Shown: positions 24,855-33,936, counted from the first letter of the stretch. The stretch: DNA of 64,000 bases from Lentzea sp. NEAU-D7 (GCF_026242055.1 NZ_JAPJDL010000002.1:558001-622000), one strand, 5' to 3'. Program-made: numbers and translations. The notes: generated by a model not told the origin, from the sequence alone.

Positions 24855-27800
24855 GACTGCAGGGACTCCAGTTCGGAGAGGAGCTCGGAGAGGGTGATCG
24901 GGTCGATGTCGTAGGTGGCGGGCGCGTCCGAGGGTGCGGACCAGGTGCCGTGGCCGTGGGGAGAGAACCACATGTCGCTGAAACCGACCTCGGGGAACAC
25001 GTCCATGGCGCCCACGGCGATACCGGGCTCCAGCGAGGCGACGAGCGCGCCACCGGCCGGGAACGGCCGGGTGATCCAGCACTCGACGCCCGCGTCCTGG
25101 GGCTCGCCGCGCACCCAGCCCTTCTTGGTGAGGCCGAGGATCTTGCCGATCGGGTACGGGGTGGCGCAGAACTTCTTCAGCCGCGGCAGGACGTCCTCGG
25201 CGGACGCCACCAGGTGGACCGGGCGGCCCAGCTGCGGGAACGGCTGGAGGATCTCGTAGTCGGCGAAGACCTCGCCCCACGCCGCGACCTCGTCGCGCAG
25301 GTCGACCGCGTGCGCCACGCGCACGGTCGCGGTCTCGGGCAGCGTGAACTCGTCGTCGTTCGCGTCGGCCAGCGTGCGGTCCTCGGCGAGGCGGAAGGAG
25401 GTGCCCTCGCCGGTGATCCACACCAGGCGGCGGACCAGGTGCCACAGCAGCGGATGGGCGGCGAGGACCGTCAGGAACTCCTCGGCGGACCACGTGCGCT
25501 GGTCCACCATGGCCCGTTCGAGCCGCTGGATCTGGTCGGACGCGATCGTGCGGACGTCCTTCTTCAACGCCGTGAACCGCTTGTGCTCCAAGGGAGCCAG
25601 GTCCTGGTCGTCCTTCGCGCCGGGCTTCGGGAGGTCCTTGCGGCGCTTGCCGTCCGGGTCCAGCACGAACGGCTTGAGCTGCTCGTCGAAGCCCACCGTG
25701 AACCGCCGCGGGCCGTAGTCGATCACCAGGGTCGCGGCGTCGTCCAGGCCCAGGCGCGGGACCAGCCGGTCCGACAGCTGGTCGCGGGACAGGCCGAGCT
25801 CGGCCGCGATCTGGGAGACCTTCTCCTGGGCCTTGGTCTTGAGGCCCTTGAACGACACCTTCTCGGCGATGCTGTTCAGGTGGGACAGGGCGACCTCGGT
25901 GCCGATGTCGGCGAGCACGTCGAGCCCGGTGACGGCCCTGGCGTGCTGGCTCTCGCCCGGCCAGCTGCGGATCAGCGGTGACAGCGAGCGGACCGTCGAG
26001 TCGTCGCCGAACCAGCCGAGCGCGGTCAGCGCCCAGTTCTCCTTCGACGGCGCGCCTGCCTGCTCCCACGCCTTGAACGCGGCCCACGCGAACGCCGCCA
26101 GCGACGCCCTGTCGAGTGCCTCGCGGACGATGGGCAGGCCCGCGTAGAGGTCGCCGGGCTTGGAGAGCGCGGCCGTCATCAGCAGATGACCGGCGGCCTC
26201 GGCGGACAGGGCGTGCTTGCGGTCCGCCAGCAGGACCTGCGGCAGCAGGCGCGCGTCCGCCCACTCACCGATCGCCGGCAGCTTCGCGGGCAGCACGTCG
26301 ATCGGGTCGACCGACAGCACGACGTCGATCGCGGCCTCGGCACCGCACTCCTTCGCGACGGCCGCCACGTCGACGCCGACGTTGTTGTGCAGGTGGCGCA
26401 GCGCGGCCTCGGCGTTGCGGCGGGCGACACCGGCCTTCCCGGCTGCCGCCGGGATGAGCAGACGGGCGGCCTGCTCGCGGTGCCGGGCCAGCCACTCGAG
26501 ACCCCAGCGCCGGGCCGACTTGGTGCGGGCGAACCAGTCTGCCATCTGCGTGGCCACCTCGACCGTGGCGAACGGCAGCAGCACCATCCCGGTGCCCGCG
26601 GGGGCGGACTGGACGTGCCGGATCAGCGCGGGCGCCGCGTCGACGCCGAACCGGGCGGCCAGGTTCTTGCCCCACTCCTCGACGCCGTAGCAGTAGGACG
26701 GCTTCCAGTCCGCGAGCAGGTGCCGCACCTCGTCGTCGGGTGCGAGGAGGAACAGGTCGTTGTCGTAGTAGCCGACCTTGCCGGCGAGGTAGTCCTTGAG
26801 GAGCTTGCGCCAGTCGTGGCGGTCCTGCCGGTAGGCCGCGCCGGACGCGAGCCACTCCTCGTGCTCGCCGGGCAGCCAGCTCACCGCCGGCTCCGGCAGG
26901 GGGAGATCGGCCAGCACGACGGGCTTCACCGGCTTGCCGCGGCGCAGCCACGGCGGCGAGGCCAGCAACGGTGGCAGCTGCTCCGGGCTCGCCTCCGGCA
27001 CGATCGCCTCGGCGGACTCGGCGAGCAGCGCGGCGACCTCGTCGGGCACCGTCAGGTGAGGATTGCTCCGCAGGTGGACGTTCAGCAGCCGGCGCGCGCC
27101 CTCGCTCGACGACGCGCGCTCGGCCAGCAGCCGCGCCGCCCTCACGGGGAACGCCCTCATCGCGGACACCACGGCGGGCCACACGTACTTCTCGTCCAGC
27201 CGGTCGAGCAGGATCGCGAACGCCTCGTCGGTCGGCAACGCCGCGAGCACGGCCAACGCCTGCTTCCGGCCGCCCGTGCGCTGGTGGTAGCTGTCGGAGT
27301 CGAGCTCTTCCGCGAGCAACGGCGCGACGGCCGGACCGAGCACGTACACGGCCGTGTAGAGCAGGAACGCCGACGCCGTGATCGACTCGTCGGCCTTCCT
27401 GAAGTCTTCGAGGCTGCGGGCGCTGCTCGGCAGCATCCACCACTGGCTCGGCGTGTACGGCTGCTTGCGCACCTCGGTGAACCAGTCCGCCCGCTCGGGC
27501 ATCAGGTAGCACCGGACTTCCTTCTCGGTCATCGACGTGCCGAGCTTCTCCAGCACGCTCTCGGCGGCCGCGCGTTCCTCGGGACTCGCGGCGGCGATCG
27601 CGTACCGGACGGCCGTGAGCATCAGGCCTGCCGGTTCGCCGATCGTCGTGTGGAAGTGGCCGGCGGCGTGCTGCAGCTGGATCCCGGTCCACCTGCCGCG
27701 CTTCTGGTCGTACTGGTCGGAGAACGTGAGGCCCGTGAACTCGACGACCGCGGCGGTGGCGAAGGCGAGGCCGTGGTCGGCGATCCAGGCGTGCACGGCG

Positions 27801-28384
27801 GGCGCACCCGCCCTCGTGATGGCCGCGATCGCCGCCGCTCCGACGGGGTTCGGCTGCCCGGCCAGGTACTCGCGGCCCGCGCCGACCAGCTCGGCCTTCG
27901 TCCCCTTGCGAGAGAGGGCCTCCTCGATCGTCGCCGCCTGCTCGGTGATCAGCTGCCGCGCCTGCCCTGCCTTCGCCGCGTCGACCGCGAACTCGGGCTC
28001 CGGGTGGAACCCGCGCTGCCGCACCGCGTCGCGCAGCCACGCCTTGGGGATCACCCAGGCGTCCTCGTCCGCGGGGGTCGCGGGCTCGGTGGTGCCGGGT
28101 GCGCCGGCGGCGGGCAGCGCGGCGGCAGGTGCACCGGAGGCGGCGGGCTGTCCGGTGGCGGGCTGCTGCGCCTCGGCCGCGCCTTCCGGTCTGTAGCCCT
28201 TCTTCTCCTTCTCCGCCACCAGTTTCGCGACGTGCGCGGCGGCGGCCTCGGCGGAGGCCAGCTCCTTGGTCTGCGTCTGGCCCGTGGTGCCCAGCCGTCC
28301 GAACCGGACGGTCACCGTCGCGCCGTCCTGCTCGATCTCCCAGAACTTCGCGGAGCCGTCCGCGACGAGTTCCCACCTGCGCAC
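24851..28384 (-). CDS. WGR-domain DUF4132 protein, copy 1 (YehI/MolR-like)
   Basis: The 1177-residue protein starts at a GTG with AGGAGG seven bases upstream. Residues about 1-68 are a WGR domain (RRWELVADGSAKFWEIEQDG, VTVRFGRLG), a fold also found in PARP proteins that senses broken or altered DNA ends. A Pro/Ala-rich linker to about residue 105 leads to a very long helical-repeat region and the DUF4132 C-terminal domain, with HKRFTALKKDVRTIASDQIQRLERAM and LVWITGEGTSFRLAEDRTL. It heads the coupled operon with the MoxR, DUF5682, VWA and SWIM genes. A PafBC-type promoter motif lies 42 bases upstream. Copy 2 next door is very similar. Confidence 0.88.
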   Translation of the reverse strand: MRRWELVADGSAKFWEIEQDGATVTVRFGRLGTTGQTQTKELASAEAAAAHVAKLVAEKEKKGYRPEGAAEAQQPATGQPAASGAPAAALPAAGAPGTTEPATPADEDAWVIPKAWLRDAVRQRGFHPEPEFAVDAAKAGQARQLITEQAATIEEALSRKGTKAELVGAGREYLAGQPNPVGAAAIAAITRAGAPAVHAWIADHGLAFATAAVVEFTGLTFSDQYDQKRGRWTGIQLQHAAGHFHTTIGEPAGLMLTAVRYAIAAASPEERAAAESVLEKLGTSMTEKEVRCYLMPERADWFTEVRKQPYTPSQWWMLPSSARSLEDFRKADESITASAFLLYTAVYVLGPAVAPLLAEELDSDSYHQRTGGRKQALAVLAALPTDEAFAILLDRLDEKYVWPAVVSAMRAFPVRAARLLAERASSSEGARRLLNVHLRSNPHLTVPDEVAALLAESAEAIVPEASPEQLPPLLASPPWLRRGKPVKPVVLADLPLPEPAVSWLPGEHEEWLASGAAYRQDRHDWRKLLKDYLAGKVGYYDNDLFLLAPDDEVRHLLADWKPSYCYGVEEWGKNLAARFGVDAAPALIRHVQSAPAGTGMVLLPFATVEVATQMADWFARTKSARRWGLEWLARHREQAARLLIPAAAGKAGVARRNAEAALRHLHNNVGVDVAAVAKECGAEAAIDVVLSVDPIDVLPAKLPAIGEWADARLLPQVLLADRKHALSAEAAGHLLMTAALSKPGDLYAGLPIVREALDRASLAAFAWAAFKAWEQAGAPSKENWALTALGWFGDDSTVRSLSPLIRSWPGESQHARAVTGLDVLADIGTEVALSHLNSIAEKVSFKGLKTKAQEKVSQIAAELGLSRDQLSDRLVPRLGLDDAATLVIDYGPRRFTVGFDEQLKPFVLDPDGKRRKDLPKPGAKDDQDLAPLEHKRFTALKKDVRTIASDQIQRLERAMVDQRTWSAEEFLTVLAAHPLLWHLVRRLVWITGEGTSFRLAEDRTLADANDDEFTLPETATVRVAHAVDLRDEVAAWGEVFADYEILQPFPQLGRPVHLVASAEDVLPRLKKFCATPYPIGKILGLTKKGWVRGEPQDAGVECWITRPFPAGGALVASLEPGIAVGAMDVFPEVGFSDMWFSPHGHGTWSAPSDAPATYDIDPITLSELLSELESLQS

Positions 28385-28425
28385 TGCGTTACCTCCTGGG
28401 CCACACAAGGGAGTTGATGCACCGG

Positions 28426-28448
28426 ACGTTACCCAGGGGGTCTGACAA
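28426..28448 (-). promoter_or_regulatory. PafBC-type (RecA-independent DNA-damage) promoter motif 1
   Basis: On the minus strand the sequence reads TTGTCAGAC, eight bases, then TAACGT. This fits the mycobacterial RecA-NDp consensus tTGTCRgtg-N8-TAnnnT recognised with the activator PafBC. It lies 42 bases before the WGR-DUF4132 copy 1 start. The same spacing and sequence precede the second unit at 32301-32323. Confidence 0.75.
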
Positions 28449-28488
28449 TTCTTCCGCACCGGCTGGAAGAGCTGGTCAGACCCCCTGG
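28433..28488. terminator. 14-bp stem hairpin between the two DUF4132 units
   Basis: CCAGGGGGTCTGAC (28433-28446) and GTCAGACCCCCTGG (28475-28488) are perfect inverted arms with a 28-base loop that itself holds a CTTCC/GGAAG pair. The hairpin lies 9 bases after the stop of copy 2 and can end its transcript. Its downstream arm is also the promoter motif of copy 1, so terminator and promoter are superimposed. Confidence 0.65.
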
Positions 28489-28496
28489 TTCGAGGC

Positions 28497-31400
28497 CTAC
28501 GGCCGCAGTGACTCCAGTTCGGACAACACTTCCGAGGCCGAGACGGCGTCGGTGGTGAAGGTGCTCGCCGCGTTGCGCTGGGAGGACCAGTAGCCCTGCC
28601 CGTCGGCGGAGAACCACAGCTCGGTGAACTTGAGCTCGGGGAAGACGTCGATCGCGCCCACCGCGATGCCGGGGTCCAGCGACGCGACCAGCGCGCCTCC
28701 GGACGGCAGCGGCCGGGTGATCCAGCACTCCACGCCGCCGTCCTGGGGCTCGCCGCGGATCCAGCCCTTCTTGGTGAGGCTGAGGACCTTGCCGACCGGG
28801 ACGTCCACGTCGCAGTACTTCTTCAGGTGGGGCAGGAGGTCCTCGCCCTCGGGCACCAGGTGCAGCGGGCGGGCCAGCTGCGGGAACGGCTGGAGGATCT
28901 CGTAGTCGGCGAAGACCTCGCCCCAGGTGTCCAGTTCCGACCGGAGGTCGACCGGGTGGGCAACGCGGACGGTGGCGTCCTCGGGGAGGGTGAACTCGTC
29001 GTCGGCGGAGTCGGCGAGCGTGCGGTCTTCGGCCAGGCGGAAGGACCGGCCGTCAGCGGTGATCCACACCAGGCGGCGGACGATGTGCCACAGCAGCGGG
29101 TGATCGGCCAGGACGGTGTGGAACTCCTCGGCGGTCCAGGTGCGCTGGTCGACCATGGCGCGTTCGAGGCGGTGGATCTGGTCGGACGCGACGGCGCGGA
29201 CGTCCTTCTTCAGGGCCGCGAACCGCTTGTGCTCCAGCGGTGCCTGGTCCTGGTCGTCCTTCGCGCCGGGCTTCGGGAGGTCCTTGCGGCGCTTGCCGTC
29301 CGGGTCGAGGACGTAGGGCTTGAGCTGCTCGTCGAAGCCCACGGTGAACTGGCGCGGGCCGTAGTCGATCACCAGGCTCGCCGCGTCGTCGAGACCCAGG
29401 CGCGGCACGAGGCGGTCTGCCAGCTGGTCGCGGGACAGGCCCAGCTCGTCGGCGATCTGGGAGACCTTCTCCTGGGCCTTGGTCTTGAGGCCCTTGAACT
29501 TCACCTTCTCGGCGATGCTGTTGAGGTGCGACAGGGCGACCTCGGTGCCGATGTCGGAGAGCACGTCGAGGCCCGCCACCGCCCTGGTGTGCTGGCTCTC
29601 GCCCGGCCAGACCCGGATCAACGGCGACAGCGCTCGCACCGTCGAGTCGTTGCCGAACCAGCCGAGGGCGGTCAGCGCCCAGCTCTCCTTCGACGGCGCG
29701 CCGACCTCCTGCCAGCGCTGGAAGACCGCCCACGCGAACTCCGCCAGCGAGTCCTCGTCGAGCGCCTCGCGGGCGATCGGCAGCCCGGCGTAGATGTCAC
29801 CCGGCTTGGACAGCGCGGCCGTCATCAGCAGGTGGCGCGCCGTCTCGGCGGACAGGGCCTGCTTGCGGTCGCGCAGCAGGACCTGGGGCAGCAGGCGGGT
29901 GTCGGCCCACTCGCCGACCACGGGCAGCTTGGCGGGGAGCACGTCGACCGGGTCGACGGCGAGGAAGGACTCCAGTGCGGCGGCCGCGGCCGGGCTCGGT
30001 GCGAGCGCCACCACGTCCACGCCGAGTCCGTGCAGGTGGCGGATCGCGGTCTCGGCGTTGCGCCGCTCGGCGCCGGGCTTGCCCAGCGCGGCGGGAACGA
30101 GGAGGCGCGCGGCCTGCTCGCGGTGCCGGGCGAGCCAGCTCAGCGCTGTCTTGCGCACCTGCTTGAGCCGCACCAGCCAGTCCGCCATCAGCGCGGCCAC
30201 CTCGGGTGTCGCGAACGGCAGCAGGATGACGGCCGACGCCGAGTTCTTCTCCGCGATGCGCAGCAGCGGGGGCAACGCGTCGAAGCCGAACTTCGCGGCC
30301 AGCCGCTTGCCGGCCGACTCCGCGCTCCAGCCCAGGTTCGGCTGCCAGTCCGCGAGGAGGTGCCGCACCTTCTCCTCGGGCGCCCCGATGAGCAGGTCGG
30401 CCATGTAGTACCCGATCCGGCCCGCCTCGTACTCCGCGAGCCAGTGCTGCCAGGTCTTGTAGCGGTGGGTGTCCCAGTGGCCGTCCCTCAGCCACTCCTC
30501 CCGCTCACCCGGCTGCCACGTGATCGAGGAACTCGGCACCGGCAGGTCCGGTACCACCACCGGCTTCACCGGAGGCTTGCGGTTCAGCCACGGAGGCGAG
30601 GCCAGGACGGGCGGCAACGCCTCCGCGGGAGCCTCCGGTACCGCCGTCGTCTCCACCTCGACGAAGCCCGCGGGCGTTTCCAGGTGCGGGTACGTCTTCA
30701 GGTGCACGCTGAGCAGCTGGCGGAACTCGTCGTTGTGGGCGGAGCGCTCTCCGAGCAGCCGGGCCGCCCGCGCCGGGAAGGCCGCCATCATGGACAGCAC
30801 CACCGGGCGCACGTACTTGGTGTCGATCCGGTCGAGCAGCAGGGCGAACGCCTCGTCGGTGGGCAGCACGGAGAGGGTCTTCAGCACCTGCTTGCGGGTG
30901 TCCGCACGCTGGTACTGGTGGTCGAGCGACTTCGCGAGCAACGGCGCGATCGCCGGGCCCAGCACGTACAGCGCCGTGTGCAGGACGGCCGAATGGCTGG
31001 ACACCGAGGACGGCGCCATCTCGAACTCCTCGAACGTGCTGGCACTGCAGTGGAGCAGCCACCAGCGGGTGCCCGTGTGCGGCGTCTGGCAGGCCTCCGC
31101 GAACCAGCCGGGCCTGCCCGGCATCAGAAATGCCCGAATCAGCTTCGTGCGGGCCGCGTCGGCCTCGCCCTGCCTGCTCAGCGCGGCCTCCGCGGCGCCG
31201 CGTTCCGCGTCCTCCGCGACCGCGAGCGCGTACCGGACCGCTGTGAGCATCTTGCTGTCGACGCTGCCGATGGTGATGTGGACGGGCCCGCCGCGCGGCG
31301 TCAGGTATTCGTTGCCGTAGGTGTGCTGCTGCGCCAGCCACTGGCGGACGCAGACCAGGCGCATGAACTCGACGGTGGCCTCCGTCGCGAACACCAGGCC

Positions 31401-32024
31401 GTGGTCGGCGATCCAGGCGTGCACGGACTGCTCGCCGGTGCCGAGGACGGCGGCGATCGCCGCCGCACCGACCGGATTGGGCCGGCCGGCCAGGTGGTCG
31501 CGCGCCGCCTCGACGAGGTCGGAGTCGGAGACGGGCTCGGACAGGACCCGTTCGACCGCGGTGTCCTTCTGCTCGGCGAGCCGCTGCCTGGCCTCCTCGG
31601 CCAGTCCGGTGTCGACGGCGAACTGCGGGGCGGGGTGGAAGCCGCGCTGCCGCACCACGTCGCGCAGCCACACCTTGGGCATCACCCAGGTGTCCTCGTC
31701 GACGGGTTCCGCGGTGCGCGAGGTGGCCGCCGCCGGAGCCGCCGCGGGTCGGGCAGCGGCCGGCGCCTCGGCCGACTCGACGGGCGTGGCGGTGGCCGGC
31801 TGGGACTCCGCCGCGCCGGTGGCGACCGGGCGGTAGCCCTTCTTCTCCTTCTCCGTCACCAGCTTCGCGACGTGTGCCTTGGCCGCCTCGGGGGACGCCA
31901 GCTCCTTGGTCTGGGTCTGGCCCTGCGTGTCCAGACGTCCGAACCGGACGGTGACCGCGGCACCGTCCTGATCGATCTCCCAGAACTTCGCCGCGCTGCC
32001 CGAGACGAGCTCCCACCTGCGCAC
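28497..32024 (-). CDS. WGR-domain DUF4132 protein, copy 2
   Basis: The 1175-residue protein has the same plan as copy 1: a WGR domain (RRWELVSGSAAKFWEIDQDG), an Ala/Pro/Thr-rich linker near residues 70-110, a long helical repeat and a DUF4132 C-terminus. The C-terminal 400 residues are nearly identical to copy 1, while the middle has diverged, suggesting tandem duplication with partial gene conversion. It starts at a GTG after GGGAG and is followed by a hairpin. The remnant gene at 32113-32259 precedes it and probably shares its PafBC-type promoter. Confidence 0.87.
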   Translation of the reverse strand: MRRWELVSGSAAKFWEIDQDGAAVTVRFGRLDTQGQTQTKELASPEAAKAHVAKLVTEKEKKGYRPVATGAAESQPATATPVESAEAPAAARPAAAPAAATSRTAEPVDEDTWVMPKVWLRDVVRQRGFHPAPQFAVDTGLAEEARQRLAEQKDTAVERVLSEPVSDSDLVEAARDHLAGRPNPVGAAAIAAVLGTGEQSVHAWIADHGLVFATEATVEFMRLVCVRQWLAQQHTYGNEYLTPRGGPVHITIGSVDSKMLTAVRYALAVAEDAERGAAEAALSRQGEADAARTKLIRAFLMPGRPGWFAEACQTPHTGTRWWLLHCSASTFEEFEMAPSSVSSHSAVLHTALYVLGPAIAPLLAKSLDHQYQRADTRKQVLKTLSVLPTDEAFALLLDRIDTKYVRPVVLSMMAAFPARAARLLGERSAHNDEFRQLLSVHLKTYPHLETPAGFVEVETTAVPEAPAEALPPVLASPPWLNRKPPVKPVVVPDLPVPSSSITWQPGEREEWLRDGHWDTHRYKTWQHWLAEYEAGRIGYYMADLLIGAPEEKVRHLLADWQPNLGWSAESAGKRLAAKFGFDALPPLLRIAEKNSASAVILLPFATPEVAALMADWLVRLKQVRKTALSWLARHREQAARLLVPAALGKPGAERRNAETAIRHLHGLGVDVVALAPSPAAAAALESFLAVDPVDVLPAKLPVVGEWADTRLLPQVLLRDRKQALSAETARHLLMTAALSKPGDIYAGLPIAREALDEDSLAEFAWAVFQRWQEVGAPSKESWALTALGWFGNDSTVRALSPLIRVWPGESQHTRAVAGLDVLSDIGTEVALSHLNSIAEKVKFKGLKTKAQEKVSQIADELGLSRDQLADRLVPRLGLDDAASLVIDYGPRQFTVGFDEQLKPYVLDPDGKRRKDLPKPGAKDDQDQAPLEHKRFAALKKDVRAVASDQIHRLERAMVDQRTWTAEEFHTVLADHPLLWHIVRRLVWITADGRSFRLAEDRTLADSADDEFTLPEDATVRVAHPVDLRSELDTWGEVFADYEILQPFPQLARPLHLVPEGEDLLPHLKKYCDVDVPVGKVLSLTKKGWIRGEPQDGGVECWITRPLPSGGALVASLDPGIAVGAIDVFPELKFTELWFSADGQGYWSSQRNAASTFTTDAVSASEVLSELESLRP

Positions 32025-32112
32025 TGACTGCTCCCTGCTTTCGAAACGAGGTGTCCGGCGCCGATCGTGCCGAGCCGGTCTGACGCTGGAGGTCGATCAA
32101 CCGTTCCCGCGA

Positions 32113-32259
32113 TCACGCGTGCAGCGGGTTCAGTTCCGGGAGGAGCTCGGAGGCGGTGACGAGGTCCAGCCGTCCGAACCGGACGGTCGTCCCGGCAGCT
32201 GCCCCAGCGACCTTCCAGAACGTCGCCGTACCGCCGGGAACGAGCTCCCACCTGCCCAC
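32113..32259 (-). pseudogene. 48-codon WGR-DUF4132 remnant with in-frame internal deletion
   Basis: This open frame begins at a GTG with AGGGGG seven bases upstream and encodes GRWELVPGGTATFWKV and TVRFGRLD, the first half of a WGR domain. It then passes directly into LVTASELLPELNPLHA, which matches the last residues of both full copies (SELLSELESLQS, SEVLSELESLRP). About 1100 codons are missing with the frame kept. It has its own PafBC-type promoter motif. It is either a relic of a third paralogue or a retained WGR micro-protein. Confidence 0.75.
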
Positions 32260-32300
32260 AGCAAGACCCCCTGAGTTCGACCTGGAACTGATGTCCACGG

Positions 32301-32323
32301 ACCGTACTCAGGGGGTCTGACAG
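32301..32323 (-). promoter_or_regulatory. PafBC-type DNA-damage promoter motif 2
   Basis: The minus strand reads CTGTCAGAC, eight bases, then TACGGT, again fitting the tTGTCRgtg-N8-TAnnnT pattern. It lies 41 bases before the remnant WGR frame and about 275 before copy 2. A further block ending TGGTCAGA lies 23 bases upstream in both copies (28474-28480 and 32349-32355), so the conserved region is larger than the core motif. Confidence 0.72.
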
Positions 32324-32350
32324 TTTTCGTCGATCAGGTGGAACAGCTGG

Positions 32351-33892
32351 TCAGAGCTTCCACCACAGCGCTGTGTCCGGCGGGAGGAGCAGCAGCCCGT
32401 CGCGCACCCCGTAGTACGACGAGGCCAGCAGGACCGACCCCGGATCCGGCAGCTCCACGACGGCACCGGACAGGTTCACCGCGCACGCGACCCCGTCCCG
32501 TTCGAACCACAGCACACCGGCCGGGCCGTCGACCCAGGTGAGGCCGGCGCCCAGCGCGGGGTTCTCGCGGCGCACGCGCAAAGCGTTGCGGTAGAAGGAC
32601 AGCATCGAGTCCTGGTCGCCCGTCTGGGCCTCCACGCTGAGCTTCGCCCAGTCCGCGGGCTGCGGCAGCCACGCCCCGCCGGTGCCGAACCCGAGCGACG
32701 GCCCGGAAGCCGCCCACGGCAACGGGACGCGACACCCGTCGCGACCGCGTTCGGTGTGACCCGACCGCTCCCACATCGGGTCCTGCAGCACCTCGTCCGG
32801 CAGGTCCAGCACTTCGGGCAGCCCGAGTTCCTCGCCCTGGTACAGGTACACCGATCCCGGCAACGCCAGCATCAACGCCAGCGCGGCGCGCGCACGGCGC
32901 AGTCCGGCCTCGCCGCCGCCGTACCGCGTCACGTGCCGTTGCACGTCGTGGTTCGACAGCACCCAGGTGGTAGGCGCCCCCACGGGTTCGACGGCCGCCA
33001 GCGACGAGTCGATGACCGACCGCACGGCCTCGAAGGTCCACTCGGCGGAGAGGTAGTGGAAGTTGAACGCCTGGTGCATCTCGTCGGGACGCAGGTACAT
33101 GGCCGTCCGCTCGGCCGAAGGCGTCCACGCCTCCGCGACGAGCACCCGCTCGCCGGGGTAGGAGTCCACGACCGCACGCCACTCGCGGTGGATCTCGTGC
33201 ACACCGTCCTGGTCGAAGAACGGCAACGGCTCCGTGCCCAGCAGCTTGAGCTGGTCGGCGTGGCCGATGTCGGGCAGCCCCGGCGCCTTGATCATCCCGT
33301 GCGCCACGTCCACCCGGAACCCGTCGACGCCCAGGTCGAGCCAGAACCGCAGCACGTCGAGGAACTCCGCGCGCACCTCGGGCAGCTCCCAGTTCAGGTC
33401 CGGCTGCTCGGGGGCGAACAGGTGCAGGTACCACGACCCGTCGGCCACGCGCGTCCACGCCGGGCCGCCGAAGACCGACTCCCAGTCGTTGGGCGGCTGG
33501 TCTCCGACGCCCTCGCGGAAGATGTAGCGCTCACGGCCACGTCCGGCCAGCGCCTCCTGGAACCACGCGTGCTGGTCGGAGGTGTGGTTCGGCACGATGT
33601 CGACGATCACCCGGATGCCGAGCGAGTGCGCGTCGTCCACCAACGCGCGCACGTCGTCGAGTCCGCCGAACTGCGGGTCGACCGCGCGGTAGTCCGCGAC
33701 GTCGTAACCGCCGTCCGCCATCGGCGACGAGTAGAACGGCGTGATCCAGACCGCGTCGACACCGAGGTCGCGCAGGTAGGGCAGGCGCGAGCGGATACCG
33801 GGCAGGTCGCCGACACCGTCGCCGTCCGAGTCGGCGAAGCTGCGCACGTAGACCTGGTAGATGACGGCGTGGCGCCACCAGTCGTGGGACAT
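32351..33892 (-). CDS. GH13 alpha-glucosidase (oligo-1,6-/maltose-type)
   Basis: The 513-residue cytoplasmic enzyme has GH13 regions: DGVGDLPGI, DIVPNHTSDQH, GFRVDVAHG with nucleophile D195, VAEAW with acid/base E254, and LSNHD with the third acid D316. It should hydrolyse alpha-1,4 or alpha-1,6 glucosidic bonds of imported oligosaccharides. The length and the start YQVYVRSFADSDGDG fit alpha-glucosidase/oligo-1,6-glucosidase. Two LacI-type palindromes upstream suggest maltose-type repression; candidate regulators and a sugar ABC importer lie elsewhere in the window. Its stop lies within the conserved block upstream of the WGR remnant promoter. Confidence 0.92.
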   Translation of the reverse strand: MSHDWWRHAVIYQVYVRSFADSDGDGVGDLPGIRSRLPYLRDLGVDAVWITPFYSSPMADGGYDVADYRAVDPQFGGLDDVRALVDDAHSLGIRVIVDIVPNHTSDQHAWFQEALAGRGRERYIFREGVGDQPPNDWESVFGGPAWTRVADGSWYLHLFAPEQPDLNWELPEVRAEFLDVLRFWLDLGVDGFRVDVAHGMIKAPGLPDIGHADQLKLLGTEPLPFFDQDGVHEIHREWRAVVDSYPGERVLVAEAWTPSAERTAMYLRPDEMHQAFNFHYLSAEWTFEAVRSVIDSSLAAVEPVGAPTTWVLSNHDVQRHVTRYGGGEAGLRRARAALALMLALPGSVYLYQGEELGLPEVLDLPDEVLQDPMWERSGHTERGRDGCRVPLPWAASGPSLGFGTGGAWLPQPADWAKLSVEAQTGDQDSMLSFYRNALRVRRENPALGAGLTWVDGPAGVLWFERDGVACAVNLSGAVVELPDPGSVLLASSYYGVRDGLLLLPPDTALWWKL

Positions 33893-33936
33893 GTCCCTGC
33901 CTTCCGATGGGGTGTGTCAGCGAACCAGGAAAGACG

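Noticed and set aside
26186-28417. Long open frame on the plus strand across the DUF4132 copy 1 gene
   Set aside because: It is antisense to a gene with a clear domain order and start. The translation is Arg/Gly/Leu-rich without family motifs, as expected of a GC-rich shadow frame.
28827-32027. 1066-codon open frame on the plus strand across DUF4132 copy 2
   Set aside because: It has the same shadow composition, and its end coincides with the start of the real gene on the other strand. No domain is recognisable.
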